NCBI GenBank assembly: GCA_027486345.1
Contig: JAIXPH010000051.1
Span: 1 to 64,000 of the forward strand
Length of the DNA stretch: 64,000 bases
Reading direction: 5' to 3'
Source of the DNA: Paracoccaceae bacterium
GTDB lineage: Bacteria; Pseudomonadota; Alphaproteobacteria; Rhodobacterales; Rhodobacteraceae
The notes beneath the pieces are model-generated. The model was not told the origin of the DNA and did not search any database. It saw only the letters and a program-made list of their open reading frames with translations. Position 1 is the stretch's first letter. Each line of letters begins with the position of its first letter. Below are positions 52,143 through 59,619 of the stretch, piece by piece. The translations under genes were made by a program, and so were the position numbers.

Positions 52143-53051
52143 CTATCCGTGGTGGGCGGAGAGCGCGGATTTCGGGGCGCGCGCACCAGGGTGGCGCAGG
52201 ACGATGGCCGAAAGCGCCTGACCGGCGCGGACCGCCGCGTCCATCGGGCACCCGGTCACGCGGGCGGCGAGGTATCCCGCGTTGAATGCGTCACCGGCCC
52301 CGGTGGTGTCGCGGATGCCCGCCACCGGCGGGGTGTCCGTCTGACCGGCGGAATGGTGCACCGCACCGGCCCCGTTCTTGACCACCACCTCGGCCACCCC
52401 GGCGGCATGGAACCGGGCGAGGGTGGCTTGCGGGCTGGCATCGCCGAAATGGGCCGACTCGTCGTCGAAACTGGGCAGGGCGATATCCACATGGCGCAGG
52501 ACAGCCGTCAGCGTGTCGCGCAGGACCGTGGGCGAGGACCAGAGGCGGGCGCGGATGTTCGGATCAAAGGCGATCCTGGCCCCTGCCGCCCGCGCCTTGC
52601 CCAGGGCGGCAAACAAGGTCTCGCGCGCGGTTGGTGACAGGATCGCCAGGGTGATGCCCGACAGATGGATCAGGCTGGCCCGCGCCAAGGCCCGCTCCAG
52701 CACCGCCGGATCATCGGCCAGATGCCGCGCCGCCGACGTCTCTCGCCAATAGTGGAAGCTGCGCTCCACCCCGTCGAGTTCGATCAGGTAAAGACCCATG
52801 CGCCGGTGGTCGTCACGGACAACGCCGGAAAGATCCAGCCCGTCGGCGGCCATCTCGGCGGCGAAGGCATCCGACAGACTGTCGCGTCCCAATCGGGTCA
52901 CCATGCCGACCCGCGCGCGAGGCCCCAGAACCTGCGCCATGTGCCATGCGGTGTTGAAGGTGTCGCCCGCAAAGCCCTGACGGTAAAGGCCACCCTCCAC
53001 CGGGGCCAGTTCGATCATCGGCTCGCCGATGGCGCAGAGTTTCAGGGTCAT
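52143..53051 (-). CDS. PfkB-family sugar kinase (2-keto-3-deoxygluconate kinase-like)
   Basis: The ATG at 53051 overlaps the stop of the preceding gene (ATGA) and gives 302 residues. The N-terminus reads A-I-G-E-P-M-I-E-L, as in KDG kinases, followed by the G-D-T-F-N-T-A substrate region; the C-terminal D-T-T-G-A-G-D-A-F-N-A-G motif carries the catalytic Asp and anion hole. KdgK-like enzymes phosphorylate 2-keto-3-deoxy sugar acids for the Entner-Doudoroff route. That would fit a pathway ending in a keto-deoxy acid, but other ketoses or nucleosides are possible. Confidence 0.92.
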   Translation of the reverse strand: MTLKLCAIGEPMIELAPVEGGLYRQGFAGDTFNTAWHMAQVLGPRARVGMVTRLGRDSLSDAFAAEMAADGLDLSGVVRDDHRRMGLYLIELDGVERSFHYWRETSAARHLADDPAVLERALARASLIHLSGITLAILSPTARETLFAALGKARAAGARIAFDPNIRARLWSSPTVLRDTLTAVLRHVDIALPSFDDESAHFGDASPQATLARFHAAGVAEVVVKNGAGAVHHSAGQTDTPPVAGIRDTTGAGDAFNAGYLAARVTGCPMDAAVRAGQALSAIVLRHPGARAPKSALSAHHG

Positions 53052-55087
53052 TGCGGGGCCTCGGGCCATTTGGTCCCATGGATAGCGCCGGTCAGCCATG
53101 CAGGCCAGTCACGTTCAAAAAAGTTGCGCGTCGGGGCCAGCCTGCGGTTCGGGCGGCAGGTGACCTCCATCCGGCCATCGTTCCAGCGGATCACAATCTG
53201 CCGTTCGCGGTCAGCCGGGCGCTCCTCGCGAAAGCGGTAGTCCTGCAAGGGCCCGTGGACGCTGTGTGGCACGCCTTGGCCTGCGGGATCGCAGATCGCC
53301 CGCGCCCCGCGTGATCCGCCGCCCTCCGCGATGTAATGATCCAGGGCCGTCAGCACCGCCTGTGAGGCCAGCGCCATCTGCCGCCATTGGATCGCGCGGG
53401 CCGCCTCGGCCGGGCGCGCCGGGGCGACGCCCTCGGCCGCCAGCCGTGCCGTTAGGGCCTCGGCCCCGGCGCGGGCCTGTCGCACCTGATCGGCGGTGCA
53501 CAGAATGCCCGCGTGATCGCTCATCCGCGCCTGAATCTCTGCCTTCAGCGCCTTCACCGCCATGCCTTCGGGCCGAAGCGCGCCCCGAACCGCCGCCAAG
53601 GCCGCGTCCAGCCCGTCAGGGGCGCCCGGCGCGGTCACGGCCCCGGCGGCATCCTCGGCCACGCGCGTGCCAAAGACCTGCCCGGCATTCAGCGCCGCCC
53701 CGCCGGGCCGGGTGACGCCATGGGTGCCCGCCGCCTCGCCGACGGCATAGCAGCCGGGCAGCGATGACCGCCCCCAGACATCCACCGCGATGCCGCCGTT
53801 CATGTGCTGGTTGTTGACCGCAAACTCCAGCGGCTTGGCCGCGATATCGACCTTGTAGCGACGGTACAACTCAATGGCCAAAGGGTTCATGTGGCGCAGG
53901 CGGTCGATGGGCCGCGCTTGGATCGCGCCTGCCGTGGTCAGATAGCCGCGCACATCCGCATCCAGCCGCTCCAGCGAGAAAGGCAGGTCGATCGCTTCGG
54001 GATTGCGGTTGAAATCCATGAAGACCCGCCGCCCGGCCTGCGTCTCGCGCACGATCGCAAGGTCGATCAGGCTGGAGCCGAAATCCAGCATCCGCGTCGC
54101 ATGGAAGGGCCATTGATAGCCTTTGCGGAAGATGTTGGACGCCATTTCCTGCGTCGTGCGGTAATACTCGGCCAGAAAGGCATGTTCCTGTCCTTGGGCA
54201 TCCACGGAATAGAGATGGGGCAGGGCCTGCACATAGGTGCCTGACAGGTTCCAGGGAAAGCCTTCGCGCCGCGTGCCGATGCCGAACTGGCTTTCGGTCA
54301 GGTTCACAAGATCGATCCCGGCCTCCAGCGCCAGACCGAGCGCGCCGAAACAGCCATTGGGATAGACGGAATCGCGGTAGAGCTCGCCCGGTCCGCCATT
54401 GGCCAGCACCACCACCGGGGCCGAAAAGACGGTCAGGCCAAAGGGGTTCGCGCCGGTCCGTGCCTGTGTCCGCATCGCCAGAAGGCCGGTCACCCGGCGC
54501 TTGTGCAGGATTGCCACGGCGGTCGTATGGTTCAGGATCGGAACGCCCAGACGGATCGCCTCTTCGGCCAGCACCTTGACCATCAGGCGCGAGGTGCGTG
54601 GCCCGCAACTTGTGGCCCGACCGACCACGTCATGGTCGGTCTGATAGCGCAGCGTGCCGCCCAGGGCGTCTTGCGGCAGCGGCAGCCCGAGGTATTGCAG
54701 CGAGGCCATGGCGCGGACCGACCCCACCGCCTCGACATAGGCGGTGTCCTCATCCATCGCGCCACCGGCCCGGACCGCCTTGGCCATGGAGTGGAAATCA
54801 TCGCCTTGGTCGGCGGTGTTGGCGGTGTGCAGGGTCTGCTTGTCCGACCCCGAACAGGCCGAGGTGCCGCCCCAGGCGCTTTGGCTTGCGACCACGACAT
54901 CGACGCCGCGCCGCCGGAGTTCGACCGCCGCCCGCAACCCCGCCGCCCCGCTGCCCACGACGATGGCGGCGGCGCGGATCAGGGGCAGGCCCTGCACCGT
55001 CTCGGTCGGTGCGCGTTCCGGCGGCAGGCGGGGCATGTCGACATCCGTCAGCGCGTCGAGGATGTCCTGCGGCACATTTGCGCTCAT
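53048..55087 (-). CDS. FAD-dependent oxidoreductase, fumarate reductase/succinate dehydrogenase flavoprotein-like
   Basis: The 679-residue protein has the FAD motif V-V-G-S-G-A-A-G-L-R-A-A near residue 45, a second flavin segment V-V-L-A-N-G-G-P-G and the C-terminal G-C-Y-A-V-G-E-A-A-G-T-H-G block of the FRD/SDH/L-aspartate oxidase family. No heme or iron-sulfur cysteine sets are visible, and no SDH partner genes adjoin. It is bound by ATGA overlaps to the genes on both sides. The likely role is a dehydrogenation or reduction step on a pathway acid; the exact reaction is unknown. Confidence 0.9.
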   Translation of the reverse strand: MSANVPQDILDALTDVDMPRLPPERAPTETVQGLPLIRAAAIVVGSGAAGLRAAVELRRRGVDVVVASQSAWGGTSACSGSDKQTLHTANTADQGDDFHSMAKAVRAGGAMDEDTAYVEAVGSVRAMASLQYLGLPLPQDALGGTLRYQTDHDVVGRATSCGPRTSRLMVKVLAEEAIRLGVPILNHTTAVAILHKRRVTGLLAMRTQARTGANPFGLTVFSAPVVVLANGGPGELYRDSVYPNGCFGALGLALEAGIDLVNLTESQFGIGTRREGFPWNLSGTYVQALPHLYSVDAQGQEHAFLAEYYRTTQEMASNIFRKGYQWPFHATRMLDFGSSLIDLAIVRETQAGRRVFMDFNRNPEAIDLPFSLERLDADVRGYLTTAGAIQARPIDRLRHMNPLAIELYRRYKVDIAAKPLEFAVNNQHMNGGIAVDVWGRSSLPGCYAVGEAAGTHGVTRPGGAALNAGQVFGTRVAEDAAGAVTAPGAPDGLDAALAAVRGALRPEGMAVKALKAEIQARMSDHAGILCTADQVRQARAGAEALTARLAAEGVAPARPAEAARAIQWRQMALASQAVLTALDHYIAEGGGSRGARAICDPAGQGVPHSVHGPLQDYRFREERPADRERQIVIRWNDGRMEVTCRPNRRLAPTRNFFERDWPAWLTGAIHGTKWPEAPQ

Positions 55088-56214
55088 GGCTCGGCCCCCG
55101 CGACATCGACCCAGCGGCGTTCAGCCGCCGAAAGCATGACCGCATCGACGATCTGGCAGATGTGGTGACCGACATCGAAATCCGGCCAGGCGCTCTGGCC
55201 GGTCTGGATCGCGCGGGCGACCTCATAGGCTTCGATGATCTTGGTCTCGTTGTAGCCCAAGGAGAGGTTCGGCAGCGGGAGGAAAGCGCCGTAGGTCGCC
55301 TGCTCTGGCCCGACATCGAGGGCGCGATACCCGCGCCGTCCCTCGGCATCGGCATTGGTGTAGAACTGCAGGCGGTTCACCTGATCATAGTCGTAACTCA
55401 GGCTGCCCTTTGTGCCGTAGATCTCATAGGTCTGGCGGAACTTGCGCCCGGTCGCCACGCGGCTGAAATCGACCACGCCGGAGGCCCCGTTCTTGAAGCG
55501 GCACAGCAGGTGGGTGGCGTCGGGATTGGTGACCTCGGCCCAGCCCGTGCCTTGCGGGCGGCGCGGCGTGACGATCATGTTCTCGGCGATCAGCGAGGAC
55601 ACGGGGCCCACCAGAAACGCCATGAAGCTGAACACATGCGTCCCGGTATCGCCCACGATGCCCGTAGGGGCCAGCGCCCCATCCGCGCGCCACATGAACG
55701 GGGCCGAGGGATCGCCGAAGACATCGATGTGCTGGCAGCCCTTGAACAGGCGGATGTCGCCAATCTCGCCCGACTGGATGATGTCACGCGCGAGGTCATG
55801 CACCGGATTGCGCGGAAAGGCATGGCCGACACGGGAGATCACCCCTTTGGCGCGGGCGAGATCGGCCAGACTGCGCGCCTCGGCGGCGGTATCGGCAAGG
55901 GGCTTTTCGCAATAGACATGCTTGCCCGCCAGGAGGGCCGCCTTGGCCACCGGGAAGTGCAGATGGTCCGGCAGGCAGATGTCGATCAGGTCGATCTCGG
56001 GGTCATTCACCGCGTCTTGCCAATCCGTCAGGACGCGTGCGCCGGGCGCCCGGGCCGCCAGATCGGGGACGGCTGCCGGATTGGCCGTGACCAGCGCCGT
56101 CACGCGCGCCCGGGGCGCCTGCGCAAAGAAATGCGGGTAGGTCGCCCAAGCCATGGTGTGGACCTTGCCCATCCAGCCACTCGCCCCCAGAACCGCAACC
56201 CTGATTTCGGTCAT
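55084..56214 (-). CDS. Gfo/Idh/MocA-family NAD(P)-dependent oxidoreductase
   Basis: The ATG at 56214 with a purine-rich GGGGGAAG upstream gives 376 residues. The Rossmann motif G-A-S-G-W-M-G-K-V-H and the family motif C-E-K-P-L-A-D-T (with the typical E-K-P) are present, followed by the (beta/alpha) C-terminal half. Members oxidise sugars, inositols or sugar-like compounds. It is the first gene of the three-gene operon and its stop overlaps the FAD gene start. The sugar or polyol dehydrogenase role agrees with the importer and kinase. Confidence 0.93.
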   Translation of the reverse strand: MTEIRVAVLGASGWMGKVHTMAWATYPHFFAQAPRARVTALVTANPAAVPDLAARAPGARVLTDWQDAVNDPEIDLIDICLPDHLHFPVAKAALLAGKHVYCEKPLADTAAEARSLADLARAKGVISRVGHAFPRNPVHDLARDIIQSGEIGDIRLFKGCQHIDVFGDPSAPFMWRADGALAPTGIVGDTGTHVFSFMAFLVGPVSSLIAENMIVTPRRPQGTGWAEVTNPDATHLLCRFKNGASGVVDFSRVATGRKFRQTYEIYGTKGSLSYDYDQVNRLQFYTNADAEGRRGYRALDVGPEQATYGAFLPLPNLSLGYNETKIIEAYEVARAIQTGQSAWPDFDVGHHICQIVDAVMLSAAERRWVDVAGAEP

Positions 56215-56245
56215 GCTTCCCCCGATTCCGCTGTGTGCGGTGAAA

Positions 56246-56288
56246 TGGAACCTTCCAGACAGATAGTGGAACCTTCCAAAATGGTCAA
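56246..56288 (-). promoter_or_regulatory. sigma70-like promoter with two operator sites, Gfo/Idh operon
   Basis: Read on the - strand: TTGACC (56288-56283), a 17-base spacer, TATCTG (56265-56260). TGGAAGGTTCCA occupies the spacer (56278-56267), four bases after the -35, and an identical copy lies at 56257-56246, two bases after the -10. The copies are 21 bases apart, two helical turns. Position and sequence match the promoter at 51946-51989, so both operons should answer to one regulator. Confidence 0.78.
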
Positions 56289-56464
56289 CGCCCGAGGTGC
56301 GATGCCAGCGCTGCACCATTGGTCGCGCGGGTGCCGGGCGTGTGACCGGCAATCGCCCGCTTTGGCCGTGGGAGAGGGGAAGTCTGCGACTGCGTCCCAC
56401 AGCCAAACCCGCACGATAGGGCGCGTGCTCCCAAGCGGAGCGTATTTATTTGGGGAAAGCGAAG

Positions 56465-56539
56465 TGGCAGCCCGTAGGGGAGTCGAACCCCTCTTACCTG
56501 GTTGAAAACCAGGTGTCCTAACCGATAGACGAACGGGCC
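56465..56539 (-). tRNA. tRNA-Glu (anticodon TTC)
   Basis: The - strand folds into a standard cloverleaf: acceptor GGCCCGT with ACGGGCT, anticodon stem CCTGG/CCAGG around TTTTCAA with anticodon TTC, T-arm GGGG-TTCGACT-CCCC, discriminator G, and an encoded CCA at the 3' end. Confidence 0.96.
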
Positions 56540-56614
56540 ACGCTGTCGGTGGAGCGGGTATTAGTGGAGCGGCGCAGCGGGCGCAAGGGGGAAAACGCGG
56601 GTTTTTCGGGGCGC

Positions 56615-57415
56615 TTAGCGGTCGATCCGTGCCGCCATCAGCGCGATGGCCTGTTGATAGACCGTGGCGGCGTTCCACTCTTCGATCACGGCGAAGTTCG
56701 GTTCGCCCTCCTGATAGCCCAGACCGGGTTGCCAGCCCTTTTGCGCCAGATAATGCGCGGTCGAGGCCATGGCATCTGTCACGCCCGAAAGATCCACCCG
56801 CCCGTCGCCATCGCCGTCCACGCCGTAAGCCAAGGCATTGCCGGGCAGGAACTGCGTATGCCCCAATTCGCCATGCTTGGCCCCGACCGAGGCGGGAGTG
56901 ATCGTCCCCTGATCCACCAGTTTCAGCGCGGCGATCAGGTGGGGGGTGAAGAAATCGCTGCGGCGGCAGTCATAGGCCAGGGTCGCGATGGCGGAGACCA
57001 CGTTGGTATCCCCCATGAACCCGCCAAAGCCCGTCTCCATCCCGTGGATCGCCAGCAAGACCCCGGCGGGCACGCCGTACTGCCGCTCTAATGCGGCGTA
57101 GAAATCCGGGTTGCGGGCCTTTTTCTTGCGGCCCTGGGCGATGATCGTGTCCGCCCCGCGCACCTGAAGGAACTTGTCCAGGCTGTATTTGAAGCTCTTC
57201 TGGTTGCGGTCCGCCGCGATTGTGGCGCGCGAATAGCTGGTGCCCATCAGCGCGTCGATCCCGCGCGGCCCCACGCCCATCGCGGCAGCCTCGGCGGCCA
57301 TCTGGGGTTTCCAGCTTTCGAACTGGCCCGAGGTATCGCTGCACGGCGCGGCCTGCGCGACGCCCAGCCCGGTTGAAAGGAACATGGCAAGGGCTACTGA
57401 CAACTGCTTTGACAC
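56615..57415 (-). CDS. lytic murein transglycosylase, MltB-like
   Basis: A GTG start at 57415 is chosen because GGAGG lies five bases upstream and the protein then begins with a signal peptide (K-Q-L then a hydrophobic core ending A-Q-A-A). The 266-residue protein has the MltB-type catalytic segment H-G-M-E-T-G-F-G-G (Glu127), the later G-H-T-Q-F-L-P and D-G-D-G-D-G-R-V-D-L blocks usual for the family. It cleaves peptidoglycan in the periplasm with 1,6-anhydro product formation. No C-terminal peptidoglycan-binding domain is present, so it is a short form. Confidence 0.92.
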   Translation of the reverse strand: MSKQLSVALAMFLSTGLGVAQAAPCSDTSGQFESWKPQMAAEAAAMGVGPRGIDALMGTSYSRATIAADRNQKSFKYSLDKFLQVRGADTIIAQGRKKKARNPDFYAALERQYGVPAGVLLAIHGMETGFGGFMGDTNVVSAIATLAYDCRRSDFFTPHLIAALKLVDQGTITPASVGAKHGELGHTQFLPGNALAYGVDGDGDGRVDLSGVTDAMASTAHYLAQKGWQPGLGYQEGEPNFAVIEEWNAATVYQQAIALMAARIDR

Positions 57416-57534
57416 AAGAACCTCCAGACAAATATGCGAACCAAAATCCGGCCCCAAGTCTAGGCAAAGCCGGACGTGACGCAACAGGTGGATGCGGCGG
57501 GGACGGGGTTCACCGCCCGGACGTGTCGTTGCGG

Positions 57535-59268
57535 TCAGAGCGCCATCGCCAGCACGGCCACCAGCAACAGCGCCCCCAGCATGCCAGCCATCTCTGCCCC
57601 GGCGCCCCCGTCATCCATGGCGGACGGGTCGGGCGTGTCGGGGTCTTCCTCTGCAGGGGGCGTGCCCATGTCGACGGGGGGCAGGCCGGTCCCGTCATCC
57701 GCCGGAGGCTGCAAGAGAAGGGGGTCCTGATCTTCCCAGCCCGCGATCTCGGCCATGCCGGCATCGGTTTTGGCAAAGACCAGCCGCAGGATTTCATGGG
57801 GCCGGTCCATGGTCACCTGAACCGCGTCATCCAGTTGTGTGACCGGGATGTGTTCGCGCACACCCAAGGCAAAGCTCTGCGATTCGGGGCTTTCGTCCAC
57901 ATCGGGATTGTCGGGTATGCCGAAGCGGGTCATCCAGTCGGCGGGCACCTCGGCATGCAGCGTCTCGGCCCAGACCGCCTTGTAGGCCCCGGTGGACAGC
58001 CCCGCGACCTTCACCTGCAAGGCGCCGGGCGGCATGTTGTGCCATGTGACGAAGGTCACCAGCTTGTCGTCATTCTCGAAGCCGTAGGTCCAGAGGGTGT
58101 CGTTCTTCTGATCGTTCCTGATCGAGGTGTCCAACACGCGCGTTCCCAGCGTGCTTTCTGCCAGAAGGTCAAGCGCATCCTGGCCCACGAAGTCATACCC
58201 CTGTCCGTCCTGCGCGGTGAGGCTGAGCCGGGCGGGATGCTGCAGGTCAACGCCATAGACCGATGCCGCCCCCAACCCGACCGAGCCGATATGGGCCTGA
58301 AGCTCCAGCAGCACACGGGTCTGTTCGATGCCGTAATGCCGGTTGGTCAGCGCGGTCTGCCAGAACTTTTCAAAATCGGTGTCGGTGCGGCCGTCCATGT
58401 CGATGCTGTCCGGATCGACTGTGATCCCCAACGCGGCCTCGGCTTCGACATAATCGCGCAGCGCCTCGGCCCGGGTGTAGGAGGCGACGTTATAGCTGGA
58501 CATGAAGACTTCGGGCCGGGTGCCGCCTGCCGCTTCCATCGCGGCCTGCCAGTCATCGACATGGTCGACCAGCGTGCCGTAGGACCGGTCGATGCCCGTC
58601 GCATAGGGGGCGAAGCGGTGGTAGATCAGCATGTCCACGTTGCGCAGCGCCTCCGCGCTCAACTCGGCGCGGATCGCCACATCCTCGGCGGGGGCGCGTC
58701 CGACCTGCACGGCGATTTCCACATCGACGCCCGCCGGATTTTGCGCCGGATCAGACAGCACCGCGCTGAGGGTCTGCACCATGTCATTGGCAAGCCGCCC
58801 GTAATCGGTGGCATGGGCGACGCCGGTGCCGAAGGTGGAGTAATATTCATTCCCGATCTCAAGGATCAGACGCTCCGGGATGGGGCCCAGACTGCCATCA
58901 AGGACGCGCCCCAGAAAGCCGTGCAGATCGGCGCGCATCACATCCTCGCGCCCCAGATAGCGCGCCGTGGGCAGCACCAGCGAGACACCCGCGTTATACT
59001 GCTGCGCCTTGGCGAACAGCTGGTCCAGCCCGAAATCCACATCGCCGTTCCACAGGTCGGGATAGCGCAGGTCATAACGCTCGGGCAGGTTTTCCGCCAA
59101 GGAGCCGCCGGGCCAACTGATCAGGCCCACAAGGCTGTCGCTCAATTGGGAGTCGAACCGGTCGAAGGATCTGAAGCCGGTGTAATTGTAGCCGAACACC
59201 CCCCGCGTGATCGGCACGCTGTCGGGCAGGATATGGGTCGATCCGGTTGGAATGGTGACAGTAATCAT
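57535..59268 (-). CDS. glycoside-hydrolase-like TIM-barrel protein with hydrophobic C-terminal tail
   Basis: The ATG at 59268 gives 577 residues. The core resembles clan GH-A barrels: an L-I-L-E-I-G-N-E-Y-Y strand with Asn140-Glu141 in the acid/base position. The expected nucleophile strand reads E-V-F-M-S-S-Y-N (residues 253-260), with Ser where related enzymes have Glu. A beta-rich part follows, then a Pro/Asp/Glu-rich linker and a last stretch of about 18 hydrophobic residues. No N-terminal signal peptide is visible and no basic residues follow the tail, so it is neither a classical lipoprotein nor an obvious sorting signal. A polysaccharide-related role is inferred only from the fold. Confidence 0.75.
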   Translation of the reverse strand: MITVTIPTGSTHILPDSVPITRGVFGYNYTGFRSFDRFDSQLSDSLVGLISWPGGSLAENLPERYDLRYPDLWNGDVDFGLDQLFAKAQQYNAGVSLVLPTARYLGREDVMRADLHGFLGRVLDGSLGPIPERLILEIGNEYYSTFGTGVAHATDYGRLANDMVQTLSAVLSDPAQNPAGVDVEIAVQVGRAPAEDVAIRAELSAEALRNVDMLIYHRFAPYATGIDRSYGTLVDHVDDWQAAMEAAGGTRPEVFMSSYNVASYTRAEALRDYVEAEAALGITVDPDSIDMDGRTDTDFEKFWQTALTNRHYGIEQTRVLLELQAHIGSVGLGAASVYGVDLQHPARLSLTAQDGQGYDFVGQDALDLLAESTLGTRVLDTSIRNDQKNDTLWTYGFENDDKLVTFVTWHNMPPGALQVKVAGLSTGAYKAVWAETLHAEVPADWMTRFGIPDNPDVDESPESQSFALGVREHIPVTQLDDAVQVTMDRPHEILRLVFAKTDAGMAEIAGWEDQDPLLLQPPADDGTGLPPVDMGTPPAEEDPDTPDPSAMDDGGAGAEMAGMLGALLLVAVLAMAL

Positions 59269-59619
59269 GCGAAGACCCAATGCGCACAGGCGCGACAGGC
59301 CGGGCTAAACCATTGCCCGGATTAAAGGTTTTCGCCCCATACTCCCCACCTCACCTTAAGGCGTTTCGGATAGGGTTTCATTAACTTTCGTTTAATCCAT
59401 ACCTTTGGCCGTGTGTTCGCAGCCCTTGGTCTGGGCCGTGGGCCGCCGTGCCGGCAGCGGGTGGCCCGGCGCGCTGTGGCTTGATCTTTGACCCGCCGCC
59501 GCTAGCTGCCGGTGAGATCAAAGAGGGCCGAAACCGACCGCCCAAGGACCGAGGGTTCATGTCACCACATCGCGCCGCCTTTCCGCCGTTGGATGCCCTG
59601 CAAGGGCGGCACCGGGATC
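59269..59619. promoter_or_regulatory. 351-bp divergent intergenic region with CtrA-like site
   Basis: This gap separates the divergently read glycoside-hydrolase-like gene and the ADCK kinase gene. Its middle (about 59320-59410) is AT-rich and holds the CtrA-like site. The right part is GC-rich. The kinase frame is open back to 59512 with a GTG, but the Arg/Pro-rich extension does not look like protein. No other gene or RNA was recognised. Confidence 0.6.
59381..59395. promoter_or_regulatory. CtrA-type binding site TTAA-N7-TTAA
   Basis: TTAACTTTCGTTTAA is a perfect match to the two half-sites and 7-base spacing recognised by the alphaproteobacterial cell-cycle regulator CtrA. It lies 113 bases upstream of the glycoside-hydrolase-like start and 225 bases upstream of the kinase start, in AT-rich promoter-like DNA. 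Confidence 0.6.

Noticed and set aside
59512-59619. N-terminal extension of the ADCK kinase from a GTG
   Set aside because: No ribosome binding site and composition unlike the family; the ATG at 59620 gives the usual N-terminus.
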